Source of the DNA: Apostichopus japonicus
Lineage: Eukaryota; Echinodermata; Holothuroidea; Aspidochirotida; Stichopodidae
Length of the DNA stretch: 64,000 nucleotides
NCBI RefSeq assembly: GCF_037975245.1
Contig: NC_092564.1
Span: 6,980,484-7,044,483 of the forward strand
Direction: 5' to 3'
Shown here in pieces: positions 12,817-30,282 of this stretch. The position numbers and the translations under genes were made by a program. Under the pieces are notes generated by a model, which made no database searches, had not been told where the DNA came from, and was given only the letters and a program-made list of their open reading frames with translations. Each line of letters begins with the position of its first letter. The stretch's first letter is position 1.

Positions 12817-12934
12817 GAAAACGTAATGAGAAGGAAAATCCAGAACAGTGAAAAAACTTCCAGCCTCCACCGGTATTCGAACCCGGGCCTCCCGCTTTGT
12901 ACACGGACACCCTAACCATCTAGGTCATGGACGC
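12813..12934 (-). mobile_element. tRNA-derived SINE with a well-preserved tRNA-like head
   Basis: On the minus strand, 12934 down to 12863 folds as a 72-nt tRNA-like cloverleaf. GCGTCCA pairs with TGGAGGC (6 of 7 pairs) as acceptor stem. There is an A-box-like ACCTAGATGGTTAGGGTG, a five-pair anticodon stem around the loop GTACAAA (T at position 33, anticodon ACA, so Cys-like), and a B-box GGGTTCGAATACC. The head is followed by a non-tRNA tail (GGAAGTTTTTTCACTG, then CTGGATTTTCC) and then the TA repeat. A real tRNA gene would not continue this way, so I call it a SINE. It has no protein of its own and would depend on a LINE for movement. Confidence 0.75.
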
Positions 12935-13130
12935 TGATTGTATGTCCAGAGGTTCGAAACCGGTAAGGAAGGTCGTAATTTCACTGTAGGCGTTTTACAC
13001 CTGTATCGAACAATACTAGTTCTGTTTTTGGTGACATATTTTGCCTTACTCTAGAGATCAAACATGATGCTAACCAACTCGAAAATCATTTGAGATTCCT
13101 AAAGCCGGATCTCGAAAGAGATACTTTGAA

Positions 13131-17868
<4,738 letters not shown>

Positions 17869-18153
17869 ATAATAATATAATAATATTTGTTTTTATATAG
17901 CGCTTTTTAGACGTTTTATTACCCCTGGTCAATGATAACATGTCCCAGAGACAATCCCTCCAGTCGGCAGCAGTTATATACTGCGCCCAATGACAAGTTA
18001 CCTCACAGGTACCCATTTAACCCCTGGGTGGAGAGCGGCAAGTGAGATAAAACATCTTGCCCAAGGACACAACGCAATGAACTAGGCAGGAATCGAACCA
18101 CCAATCCTTGGATCACGAGTCCGATACCTTAGTCAATTGGCCACCACGCTCTC
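17869..18153 (-). mobile_element. Full-length tRNA-derived SINE with AGCGCTATATAAA tail
   Basis: Read on the minus strand, the element begins GAGAGCGTGGTGGCC. It has an A-box-like TGGCCAATTGACTAAGG, an anticodon-arm-like segment with loop CTCGTGA (anticodon CGT, Thr-like), and a B-box GGTTCGATTCC at 18099-18089. A body follows with GTGTCCTTGGGCAAGATG, CTCTCCACCCAGGGG, AAATGGGTACC and AACTGCTGCC. It ends AAGCGCTATATAAAAAC followed by an ATT/ATA-rich tail at 17869-17890. This body and the GCGCTATATAAA-type tail belong to a SINE group I know from marine deuterostome and other invertebrate genomes. The tail usually matches the LINE that mobilises the SINE. The element is about 285 bp and encodes no protein. 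Target duplications are not clear. Confidence 0.88.
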
Positions 18154-18369
18154 ATTAAATGTAATGCATAGATCATAACTTGTCTGTGATTATAATTGAA
18201 ATGAGCTCTATTTCAATCTGTCTGTATACAAGAGGTGTAGAACAGCTTAAATGAGTTGGTTTCTTACTTGTTCAATTTCACAAACGTCTTCTTTGCAATA
18301 GACTTGTTATCAAAAGAGTGATTCAGGGATATCAACATTTTTGTTTACTAATATATATATATATAAACA

Positions 18370-18770
18370 CACTGCAAGTAATGATATCATTAATTCGAAT
18401 TCCTGATATCTTGATATCCTTTTATTGATATTATCAAATAGGACGTACATACCATTAATTAATGATATCAATTTGAATTCTAGTTAATACAGTAAATTCC
18501 AGTTTAATGTTACCATTAAATGGACGTAAGAATATCATATTTAATGATATCATAAATTCGAATTCTTGACATATTTGATCTTATTTAATGATATCGACGA
18601 ATATGACTCACATATCACGAATTTTGGCATGTTTAATGTTATCATTAATTTCTGATATCATAAAGTTCCATTTGAGGATATCATCATATATATTATGACG
18701 CACATATTATCACGTATACCCCTCCCATGTTTCATGATATCATCCATTCTATTAAGAAGATATCTGTAAA
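18370..18770. repeat. Cluster of degenerate GATATC-centred palindromic repeats
   Basis: GATATC occurs about ten times in 400 bp, mostly as (T)AATGATATCATTAA-like palindromes, often next to GAATTC or TTCGAATTC. Spacing is irregular, roughly 20 to 90 bp. It looks like a decayed array of short inverted units in AT-rich DNA. No coding or transposon features are seen. Confidence 0.6.
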
Positions 18771-20153
18771 TCGTAAATATCTTAAAAGACTTCCTTAGTT
18801 AAAACTAGTGAAGAATCCTGGTGAATGGATAATCTGGAAATAATTCAGGCAAAAACCTGAATTAAAAGGTTACACCGAAAAAGAGGGAACATGACAATTC
18901 TGTTAGCAATCGACGAAATTGCGAGGCTGTTCCTTTTTTAATCTATATGTTTGCATACTGTTCTCTGGGTAATGGGAGGTTCCATAGCGCAACTTATAGA
19001 AGTAAACGTATAGGTATAGCTAACCTGTTATAGGCTCCAACACTTTTGAAAGAAAATTTCGGTAAGAAGCTCTAGAACAGACAAACACTATAGGAATAAA
19101 GTGGGGCTTCCTAATTTGGAATTAACGCATATATGATGGATAAAAATACTAAAAATCTTTCTTAATGATTTGTTAAGATTTGGACTTTGTGATTAATAAA
19201 GGGGTGATTGAGGATTTATGATATTTGCTCATGTTAATAGCTCTATTGCCTGCAGTTTCTTGCTCTCCTTCGGATGTAGAGAGCGTTCGACGATGGACAT
19301 ACGGTCGGTATTTACTACAGACTTTCTCTACTCACTGTACCATTACATAGGAATTCCATGTACTGTAGTATGTACCTTTATATACTATAAAGACGGTCAA
19401 TGAATAGAATGATTAATTGAATGTAACATTTTTATTCCTTCATGACCAATTAAGTAAATTCTCAACACATTTTTTGCTTCAAAACAATGAGGGAGGGTTA
19501 TAAAAAAATGTCCAAATCGAAGGAACTGTTTCGCTTTAAGCGGCCTGCATTTTCGAGCAAGGTGATCTACTTGAGTAAGGTTGCCGGGTAGTAAAATGTA
19601 TTCGATATTTTTTCCAGATGCCGTTACTCCTGATAGTGCGTTCAGCTGGTACGGTAGCTTTTTTTTTCTTACCAGGTCGGTATCCAGTTTTAACCAAACA
19701 GGCCCCTGGAGGATGGAACCTGCAACATCCAATTTACTGTCGCAAAGAGCGCATGGAGGGCAAAGGGTCCGCACATATCCATGGTAGTGCTGTAAATAAG
19801 TTCAACGACTCTCAATGGTTACTCTTGAGGATTCAAGGTGTGAAGTACTTTCACCTTCCAGAAGTGAATGACTTTTCTCCAGCTTATTTTTTTTTTTGTA
19901 TTCTGCATTATATTGATCGGTTTGTGTATGATGCTACCTGATATATAGCAACCAGTATAAACAGAGTGACTATACCACTTTATGAACAAGAACGTCGCAG
20001 AATTGTTTATGGGTGTACTGAATCCAAAAGGCAGCAAAGTGGTAGGGTATAGGATCAGGTCTCTTCTTGTCATTGGAAATGTCAAAAAACAATGCTAGTG
20101 TCTGGGGCAGGATTTCATAAGTCTCACAATTAACTGAGACAGTCAGGACGGCT

Positions 20154-20233
<80 letters not shown>

Positions 20234-22351
20234 AATTTATATATATATTTATATATATATATATATAGCCTATGTATAGCCTATATATAGCCTATATATA
20301 CATACATACACACATAAATACAATCAAACACACACAAACTCTCCTATTTCTGAACTGTGCAAGGACCGTAACACCCTTGCTCGACGCAGCTAGCTAAAGT
20401 TGAATGAACGAGGTTCATAAAAAAAATAAAAAAATAAACTTAAGCCAAACATTCAATAAATGTTGAAACTAGTTTTGTGATAATATTGTCGATCGCAGCC
20501 GACTGTTATTTGTATCCTATATATCAGTGTCTACAGCAATCTAAACGCAAGCAACGTATAGTCAAAATTAAATTCTTGGATGAGTTCCGCCGCAATATTC
20601 ATAACACAAATTGAAAACAAGTCGGTTAGCCGTCCAGTTTTAAAACCGTAAGTGTATCAAACCATATCAACATTTCGAAAATGAGAAAGAGGCTCCCATT
20701 TTACATCAAAGGGAAATAAAATTTTACCGCCACAATAACATCACGACAAAGTAATTAACAAACAAATTGAACACGGTTCGTCAGTATCTCGCAAGCACTT
20801 GTGAAGTTTATTGTGTGTGTGTGTGTATGTATGTGTGTGTGTAAATTAGTTGCAACCCACAGTTGTCGCTTTTGTTCCTGAGCAATCACCTTTGGAAAAA
20901 CTATAAATTTGACCCCATTGGTACGGTACACTATATATAGGTGTATCCCATAAAGATGACCGAATTAAAAAGATAAAATTATTTATAACGCAAAGAGAAA
21001 ATAGTATTTGAGTTTTCTCTCAAGTGTGTTACTAATGTTAACAGTCTGCGTATTATAATATATAGCCTGCCTAACGAAATATTATATAATCATGTTTCCA
21101 TCTTTGTAGCCATGGGTTCAGTTTAGCAAATGACGGGGTAGAGTTTGGTTCAGTTCGTGCCCAACTTCTTTCTTGATATCTCATAATGAAAACGCACTTT
21201 TCTGGTTTCAAAGAAAATTGTATTTTGAGATTTCTATAACTTTATTTTAATTTTATTATTTTAACTTAATGACCACCCTTTAAACAGCTATGGGTTCATC
21301 AGTTAATGTGACTGGACAATTCAGTCTAATAGACAGACTACTAGATCGGTTCCTCAGATGTAACACAAAACTCAGTGTGAAACCATGGAACTGTATTGGC
21401 ATCAAATGACTTTGTCAAGGACAAATAGCGTTGAATGACATCCAAGTGGGATCTGAGGTTCGTATGAAGTTAGAAGAACCTGTATTAGTTGAGTAATACG
21501 AATTTATGAAACAAAATGGATTCATTTTAACATTTAGTCCTTCACTTATAGTTGCCGATGACGTCATCGATTTAGCCTTAAAGGAGCCTTCCATAGATTA
21601 ATCGTATTTTAATGGTAAATACCTTGAAAGTCAGTGGATCGCTGTGAAGAAATTACTCCTTTCCGTAATTCGACAAAACATCAGTGTTTTGTTAGAAATC
21701 ACTTACTGATAAATATAAGAGTTGATGATAGTATAATTATAACGTGCACGCAAAAACGAGAAGCTATCGGCGTATTGGTTTTGTCGATGCATCAAAACAA
21801 CTTTCTTTGAGGTCATGGGTCAGAACCTGGCCGATCTAGGATCAAACAGATGTTCTCATCAAAGAGTAAATGTCTTCAACGGAGGTAGATGAGGTACTGT
21901 TTGGTAACTTCAAATTATACCAGTTAGCTCTAAACCATCTGTCGAATTAAACATTTTAATCCACGAACGTAACCATTCCTAATTATTCGAAGATGATCCC
22001 TCTTACTATTATGAAAACGTTTATAATAAAATGTTGTGTTTATCTTGATAAAGTTTTCAACAGTGATTGACGGTAAGTTCCCATAACAATGTCGGCCATT
22101 TCTTTTTTAGTGGTATAAAAGTTGAAAATATATATATTTGTTTTTAGTTTGCAATTAAAATAAAAATTGGATATGCTACTTTGATAATTGTCTAGACGAG
22201 GAATGTTGTGGACGATCGAAAATACACCCCCTCCCCTTAGACCCCTCCCCCAGGCCGGCCATCAGTCTTCAGCCCCCCCCCCCCCCCACTCAAAAGTACC
22301 TTCCTACGCCACTGGTTTCATGACACTGCACCTGCAACATAAATCAATAAG

Positions 22352-22352
<1 letters not shown>
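18771..22352. other. Intergenic sequence, no genes recognised
   Basis: Contains the TA array at 20160-20231, followed by a short TAGCCTATATA repeat (about 20265-20300) and a TG/TATG run near 20812. Open frames at 19.2-20.1 kb overlap on both strands, lack splice context and look random. Confidence 0.5.
20160..20231. repeat. (TA)n microsatellite, about 72 bp
   Basis: Uninterrupted TA dinucleotides. They are followed by shorter interrupted TA runs and then TAGCCTATATA repeats up to about 20300. Confidence 0.95.

Positions 22353-22415
<63 letters not shown>
22353..22415. repeat. (TA)n microsatellite, about 62 bp
   Basis: Uninterrupted TA dinucleotides. They lie about 70 bp downstream of a 14-base C run at about 22275. 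Confidence 0.95.
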
Positions 22416-22420
<5 letters not shown>

Positions 22421-23636
22421 GCATGGAATTCACTTAAGGACGTGGCATGACTATGATGTTACCAACCGTGTATTTCCTGGAAGGCAACAGCTGTTTCGGT
22501 GATTGTTTCTATCAAGAGAACACGACGGTCCCTAAAGATTTCATAACAATACCAGAGAGTAGTTACTCGCCAATTGTTCTCATTCTATAAAAGTTTCTGA
22601 CATGATAGGCTGAGCAAATCGGATGACAATTTGTGCCATGGAGAGGGGGGGGGGGGGGAGTACGAAAAGCAAATTGAAAGGGACAACCTGATGATGCCTC
22701 ACGCCATCCTCGACTACCCTCCCACCCCACCTCCTGCCCCTTTCCATGACAGGGCCCTTAGAAGTATACCGAGATATTAACAAATGTTGGTATTAAACGG
22801 TACAACCTTAGTGTGTTTCATTGTTAATTCCGGTTAATAATGATGATGATGATGATGAGATTCGGAACGTGCCATAAATATATATATATACTTTTTTTTA
22901 CTTTGCTCTACAAGCTAAACCACAGTATTTGAAAACAATTGACCATAATTCATTCCAAAATAGATCGAAACGCTGGAGGGTCCTCTCCTTTTGTTAAATA
23001 AATCTATCGACAGACCGATGAAAGGAAAGTCATCGCTCTCCGATCAGATTATTGGGGGAAGATATATCGTTGCATAATTTCACAGTTTTTTCTCCTGGGA
23101 CATTGTCGGTGAACAGGTACTTGTTACCACGGGACGCGAACTTGGACAAAATCCCATAATTATTCCTGATCAAATCCACAGAAATAAAACAAGAAAGGTC
23201 ATGCAGCAAAAGTGTGAATTTATGACCATCATTAAACTGAAGAAAGAAAGAGAAAAAAGTGTCCGATAGGCGAATGACACGAGCCAATCAACTTGTATGG
23301 TTAAAAGTTGTCGAAATATTATCTAAACTGTAATAAGCTGGGAATGACCACAACTTTGATCGGTGGAAAAGAACCAATTATTCGTACGCCGAGCGCAATC
23401 ACACCCAAATTTAGCAAAGAAATAATGGAATGTGATTTTGCGAAGGGACAAGCATGGGGGGGGGTGGTGGGTGGGGGGAGGGGAATAGTGGAACGATTTT
23501 CCCTTATGAGAAGTTCGTAGTTTCAGACAGGGAAGCGTTAATAGTTTTCGATAGAAACAAATAAATTATTGGGTGGTACACTGATTCGAGCCAGTTCCTT
23601 TCAGCAAAAACAGAAGGTCCGGAAACAATGAGGAGT

Positions 23637-23905
23637 TTCAAAGTGACTTGAAGATCTCGAATCAATAAAATACTTCAAAACGAAATCTGAGAACAACAAG
23701 TTGGGGTAGGTGGGTGGACTGGGTTGGGTTGGGTTAGGTGGAAGTATGAAATTATGAGGGGGTTAAAATTGAAAAAAGAGGGAGGGCGCGGTGTGGGAAA
23801 TATATATCAGGGGTATGAAAGTGACTTGATGATCTCAAAACAATTAATTACCGTCACGAAATGTGGGAACAAGGAGTCCTTCTCGATTGGGAGGGGGGGG
23901 GGGTT
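23637..23905 (+). repeat. Degenerate tandem units of about 179 bp with G-rich ends
   Basis: A unit beginning AAAGTGACTTGAAGATCTC at about 23640 recurs as AAAGTGACTTGATGATCTC at about 23818. Each continues through ACGAAAT and GGGAACAA/GAGAACAA blocks into a G-rich stretch (23703-23742 and 23887-23904). Similar G-rich stretches at 23456-23482 and 24108-24121 may mark older units. Two short frames cross this region but are not conserved between units. Confidence 0.55.
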
Positions 23906-24194
23906 GTGGTTGTTTGAAAACTACGAGGGGTTCCAAAGGAAAATGAGGATCTTGAGACAGTGTATCAATAGAAGGAATGGATTTTTGCCTATTCTCAAAA
24001 CGCACTATCACAAACCATGGCATGTTTCAAATTTACATTGTTAACTAAAAGTGCTAACTGAACCACAAAGAGAGTGAATTAAGGTGATTTTTTATTTGGA
24101 AGGTGGCGGGGGGGGGGGGGCGTGTGAGGGGTTTTATTGGTTACATTTTTGGCAATTTATTTATAACCAATTAATCGTGTGCCGGGCAAATGCA

Positions 24195-24195
24195 G

Positions 24196-24255
<60 letters not shown>
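24195..24255. repeat. (TA)n microsatellite, about 60 bp
   Basis: Uninterrupted TA dinucleotides ending in a short ACATAT variant. Confidence 0.95.
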
Positions 24256-24267
<12 letters not shown>

Positions 24268-26906
24268 CACAAACGTGTGTCGTTGCCTTCACTCGGGGAC
24301 TGTTGAAATAACTGCAAAATTACACGGTCCCGACAGAGCTGTTTCGGTGAATAACCTTTGGCGAGTTGGTGAACGTTCCAAGCTTAAAGGAGAAATGACC
24401 AGACGGGGTGTAAAGTCCGCCACCATTCTCCCCCTTTTCTTTTCTTTACCTCTTTTTTTTTTAAGCGCTCATCTGGGGGAGACATCTATGAAATACTATC
24501 GATGGTGAAGCGATGTGACTGGTAAGTTCGAAAACATCAATGACTGAATTCCCTAATGTCTTCAAGATTCGGTTATTATAAATCAGAGACGATTTGAACC
24601 CAGTCCCCCTAAGTACCCAAAAACTTTACTTGTCTCCAAAGCGGAAAATGTGTGAAAAGGCAGACCATAAAATTTTCTGGCCGTGTCTAACGGGGTAAGT
24701 TTGTGAGACTCCGGGGAGTGATCACCTCAACCTTGACTCCGGGTGTTGCACTTTTGGCTGCGTGTATTACCTTTTACCCTTCGTGACAGATTCGAGAGAA
24801 ATCCTGCTGCGTGTTTCGTGGTATATGACTTTGGCCAGATGAAAAAGAAGGAAAAAAATCATATTTTGTTTATAATCATTCGATTTAAGAAGGAAAAGGA
24901 GGAGGAATATCAAACCAAATTCTGAAAATGCAGAATGAAAGGAAATATTTTTTTATCAACTCATGAAAAGCTTTTACGAGCCTAATATAAATACCCTAAA
25001 CTGTAAGAAAATGCCGCGGAAAAGTAGAGATAGAGAAAGTTTCATTCGAAATATATTTCTCTTATTAAATTCAACCGATTGGGCGAAAAACGAAGAAACT
25101 TTTTTTTCTTTTTTGGCGGGGGGTAATAAAACGAATCTCCAAGGAGGTATAAAATATCTAGAATCATTCCTTGATCTGCTAAATGGATAAACGCAATACC
25201 GCTTTCTTAAGATGACGATCTAAACCATTACAAAAATAACATTAGTAATAACAATAATAATAATAATATTTTCAAAAATAAAGAAATATACGAACATGTA
25301 TATGGTAATTACTTCAAATCATTTTAGAATTAAAATTTGAAAAAGATATAAGAAGAATCAATTAATAAGAATAATTGTCATGGAAGTTGTGGTAAGGTAA
25401 AGATATCTCTTAGGGAATATCAGTCTTCGTAGTTTACGGGACTGGTAACTCTACAGAGAGATAGATATGGTAACCTCTCCTTACGCCCTAGTTCCGCCCG
25501 GTGACCGGTAAAATAAAGGAAAGGCGTTTAAGTCAAAATTATTACTTTTCATCTAATTTTATTAACATTGCATTGATACCTACACGCTGGAATATTAAGT
25601 ATCAATTTCTATTTTCCTTTATTCTTCGGAGGTTTTATTGTTGCAATGAAGGGAATTGACCAAACATTATCTTCTACAAACTTTTTTGAATATTGAAAAG
25701 GGTTGACAAATATCATCTTGCAGCGAAGCATTATTGGTTGCTTTGTCTGTGTGCAGCTATAGCGGACATTATATATTTCGAAATAACATAAAGTACACAA
25801 AAAACCATAAAATAACGTTGAAATAATGGTTGTAAAAATCGAGTCTGTACACTATATTCACGCAGTGTTGGTTACAACATCAACACTTTTGTGAGGTAGG
25901 CCTATACTTTGTGGTGTTTCTTTTCTATCAAAAAAATAAAATAATAAATAAAAAATGTCGTGTATGCGCTACCGTTAATCACATCTTTCTTGGTACTGAG
26001 GCATATGTACTTTGGTTATATGGGTTATTGACTACAATATTAATACTGTTGTTCAATTCAATACACTCACTTTATATTCTGACTTGCATACACAAGTCAA
26101 TACAGAATTCTCAATATACAACATTACACAATACAATGAGTGTATATTCGATCTTTATCTTTGTTACTGATTGTATATGCATGACGGCTTAGAACCATCA
26201 AACACTTACCCGAGACCGTGCCCCACTCCCGTGCAGACACCCCCCCACCCACCGTATGTGGCACTATCAGTGTGTCACAAACACTTCACAAGCTACAGAA
26301 CACGTCGGGTATCCCCCCCCCCCCCCCTAACTTGTTGGCGTCTTTACTGAAGTCGCTAGTATACATCTCTAACTCAGAATGTCTATAGCTATACAGTCCC
26401 TGATGAAGTTAAATCGTTTCAACTTTCCGATAATTAAATGCAAAAAAATAAGAAAATTGTATAGCCTATTAGCAAAAAAAGTTTAATTAAGCCTTAATAG
26501 TTAATAGCTTATTACAAATAAAACTTTTTATTTCATATTTTTGGCAGTTTTCAAAGTCAAAAATAGATCTTCAATGAACCACTTGAATTTGGATTTGGGT
26601 TTTTTGGCGGTCTCCTTTATCATAAGACCGATCGAGTTTTGTTATTAATTTGAAGATCATATCCCCTATAGATAATTCCGGTTTAACAAAAATGGACTAT
26701 TCGTATATGCAAGTTAGACTAGCCCCAAATTAGGGCTAACAATGTGTAGTAGAACTGTAATCAGTAAGAATATTCGCTATGAAAATATATAGGCATATGC
26801 AGATTTATTTCTAGTATTTATAAACAGTTGTTGTGACGATAATACTGAAACGAAATATATTTTAGTCCTCATGAAGGGCAAGCCAGGGGCACAGCATCGT
26901 TTTCAA
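24256..26906. other. Intergenic sequence, no genes recognised
   Basis: Short frames only. Landmarks are a TAA microsatellite at about 25250-25268 and C runs at about 26239 and 26312. No splice-consistent exon or transposon end was found. Confidence 0.5.
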
Positions 26907-27110
26907 CCAGTTGGGACAACTTTGTAATGCTAGTACCACTCTATACTGTCCTCTAATTCCATGGTTCAAAGCACTCTTACTAACAGTATGAACAGTTCCT
27001 AACCTTAAGCCGATAGAAACGAGATATTCGCACTGCTAATACTGTCAGTATAAGTGCTTAGCAGCATCACATGAAAGAAACAGTGTATAAAACAAAAATG
27101 TCCCAACTGG
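26907..27110. mobile_element. Foldback MITE with CCAGTTGGGACA termini, copy 1
   Basis: The 204-bp element begins CCAGTTGGGACAACTTTG and ends with the inverted CAAAAATGTCCCAACTGG (16 of 18 matching). Inside are subterminal inverted segments: AAAGCACT...AACAGTATGAACAG near the left and ACTGTCAGTATAAGTGCTT near the right, with TTCCTAACCTTAAG between. The relatives at 34787-34987 and 36554-36762 have the same length and layout. No transposase is encoded. I cannot see a secure target duplication, so the superfamily is open. Confidence 0.85.
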
Positions 27111-28040
27111 GTCTTATTTCTAAGCCCTGTTCATCAATGTAACATTATATTAATATCATAATCTATAGCATTGACCAAAAAAAGAGAAAAAACTACAAGT
27201 TTTGAGCACATGCACGTTTTAAATCCATCGGGACGAAGACATACATTTGAATTTCCCCCACAAAGTTTGTTACATTTGTCATAGCAACCAAATTTCTTGG
27301 TAACTATACCGATTTCACACAGTTCGTACGATTTTACTGTTAGATGGGTGTTTCATGGGTCCTGTGGGTCTATAACCATTATACCATGGAGGAGAAAAAG
27401 GTGATAAAAAGAAAATCATTCTTATTTGAAGAGTTAGTTACAACTCGATGATTCATCGTTTCATAGACAAGAGTACGCACAACCTTGCAACCTTACCCGG
27501 AGTTGATCCAAGAATGAAGGTGTTATACATCTCCCTGGGTCACTACAATTAAATCTTTGTAGTTGCACGCCCCCATTTCAAGAGACCTACCTGCACTAGG
27601 TGAACACATTTATAGGTTGCGTTGTGCGGCTTGTAAAGAATTTTGGTTCTTTATTATTAAATCAAGTCATATTTACACATGTTGCGATACCTATCTCTAA
27701 ACCTGTGTATACAGCCATGCATCCTTTAAGACGGCAGGTTTATATGTTCAATATTGTATCAGAACTACTCGAAATATTTAGGTTTCAATCTTTCTCAAAA
27801 TTAAAAAAAAAATTGGAAGTAAACAAAACAACAACAAATTTAACATAAATAAGTACTAATATAACGTTATAAGTATTTTTTTAAATTCTTTAGCCTATGT
27901 ATATGTAATTTTTACGGCATTCATTATGTATTTGTGTGTGTTTTTTGTTTGTTTGCAAGATCAAGGTAAACCCTTTCAAGTACTGAATATAACGCTTCCT
28001 ACCCCCTGGTTATTATTATTATATATATATTATTATTTAC

Positions 28041-28112
<72 letters not shown>

Positions 28113-30071
28113 AACCAATTAACGGTCAGATGCAGCTTATAGCTGTGAATGAATTTACAACCAGCGACGGTTGTTAATAAACGCCAAGAACAAGTAACCA
28201 CGTTCGCCACTAAAATAGCAAAGATACAATTTGAAGAACATTCGCCATTATCAAAATGAAGTAACGGTATTCGTTAACACCAAAGAAGGACGAATGTTTC
28301 GAGAATATAACATGATATTCTTAAAATGTTCTTCCTTTTAATTTTTAACGACATTCACACCTGCAAATGACACTTCATTGGTTGCTCACTTGAATTAAAA
28401 ACAAAACAAAAAATCAAATGTGGCATTTTTTGTGGGTTAAAAAACAAATGAGTAAATTGGAATTTCGAAAATCAAACAAACAATCCTGGCATTTATGATC
28501 AAACAGAAGACCATTAGATGTTCATTAGCTAACAGCTTTGAGGATTTGGTTATTTGAAAGGTTAGGATTCAATTAAAATTTCTGATAGACCTTAATACTA
28601 CCATGCATCTTTAAAAAAAATGTGACTTTACAAATGTATAGATGATGTTACTTCAACGCATGCTATCAGCCACTGTATGACTGTCTGGAATATCTGACAA
28701 CTTCATGATAGTTGAGTCTATAACTTTAAATGCAATATGTTGGGGTGTGGGGGTAGGGAGGGGGTATCACCTTAGTTTTCGGCATTTCGTAATGATGTTA
28801 TCCCTTGATACATGACCCCTGTGACCTTAGAAACTGCAATGGTCACCCGGTTTCATGACCCACTTCCAACCTTCTATAGTATATCCCGCCATGAGGACCT
28901 GTTAGTCGTAAATTATCATAGCTAGCTGTTGATTGAAGATTTTTACGATCGAGGGACTTTCAACCTCAGAAGAAGAAATAGAATTTACCGTTGTCACTAT
29001 AGAAAGAAAAAAAAATTGCAAAGTTCGTGCATTTTTTTTTTTGTGTGAGGTCATATTATTCCATTCGGCATTGGAGAGGAGAAAACATGAGTGTGGTGAC
29101 CTTGAAAATAATGATTGCTTTGTCTCCCAACCGAGAGATGATCGTAACTCATTGATTTCATACTTATTGTTTTAATGCCACTGGGTACGTGAAAGTCCCA
29201 TTGTAAAACCCACGGCAAATATTTCAAACCGGAGCAATAAAACCTGTACGTGATTCAAAGGTGTCGATAACAAATAGGAAAGATTCTTTTACCTGTTTCA
29301 CACGGTCATTTTTATTAATTACGCGAGGGTTTTATTTCCCGGAAAAAGAAGAGAAAAGAAAAGAAAAGAAAAGAGAAGATATAAAAAAAACGAGTTATCT
29401 GTCGTAAATTTCTACCGTCAGAAGCTGAAATTTAGTTATGTAACAACGGGTATTTTGTTAAACGTATGATAGATATAATTTTAGCTAACAGTGAAGATGG
29501 TAAAACACAAACCTGTGTCATGGGCTGGCGGATCGTCGAATTGTGTGGAAAATGTTTTTTTTTCTTTTTTTTTCTCAAGAATATTTACGATTTATTTATT
29601 TACACAACATCATACATAACATGCATGTACAGATGTACACCGACCTGTGTGTGGTGTGAAGTTGATGGACGCTGTTTGTCATCCGTCTTTAAAATATTTT
29701 GCTTTGCACGATATGTAAAGTGTCTGTAGTTCGATATACTCTACATATCAATACATACATGTGTTGTATTAGGTTTGTTTGGCGCTATATTTCATCCGTT
29801 TATGATTACAAATATCATGATCGAAGATTATGTAAATCGTCCGAAGAAGAACGGACAGTACATAGCATACGTGGAAGCTGCGCGGCCAGGAAAACGTCAA
29901 GACAAGAAGTATTGGTTCATATGGTACCTTTGGTAATAACTTATAACATCCAGGCCTACCAAATTTAGGGACCGGGAGAGGGGGACCTGATGGACCTGTT
30001 ATATGGAGTCCTCAGAACGTTGCACATTAGAAATCAAAGATGTACCACAGTTGATGACTTAAAACTTCATA
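27111..30071. other. Intergenic sequence, no genes recognised
   Basis: Holds the TA array at 28045-28111, G-rich tracts at about 28742-28762 and an AAGAAAAG purine run at about 29348-29380. Open frames are short and AT-driven. Confidence 0.5.
28045..28111. repeat. (TA)n microsatellite, about 66 bp
   Basis: TA dinucleotides with one TGTA interruption near the right end, preceded by TATTAT-type sequence. Confidence 0.95.
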
Positions 30072-30282
30072 TGACCTTTGCCACGCGAAAGTGAAGGAGA
30101 TCGCTAAAACGAAGTTTATAGGAACATACAGTTCATGTGTGTGGTTGGGTTTGTTATGTTACGATGTAGGCCTATGCAATGACCTTTGTCACGCGAACGT
30201 GAAGATCGCTAACAGTAATTTTAGAGGAACATACACTTGTGTGTGGTTGGGTCTGTTTGGTTATAATGTAGGCCTATGTAAT
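30072..30282 (+). repeat. Tandem duplication, two units of about 108 bp
   Basis: Unit 1 (30072-30179) and unit 2 (30180-30282) share TGACCTTTG-CACGCGAA, GTGAAG-GATCGCTAA, GGAACATACA, TGTGTGTGGTTGGGT and ATGTAGGCCTATG. They differ by short indels and scattered changes. A 69-codon frame runs through both units, but its two halves differ as expected of unselected sequence. Confidence 0.85.

Noticed and set aside
12863-12934. Possible functional tRNA-Cys gene
   Set aside because: The head is tRNA-like, but it is followed by a SINE-type tail with no terminator at the expected place, the acceptor stem has a mismatch, and the anticodon would be the unusual ACA.
23701-23745. Telomere-like GGGTTGGGTTGGGTTAGG
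   Set aside because: It is too short and irregular for an interstitial telomere array. It fits the general G-rich repeat units around it.
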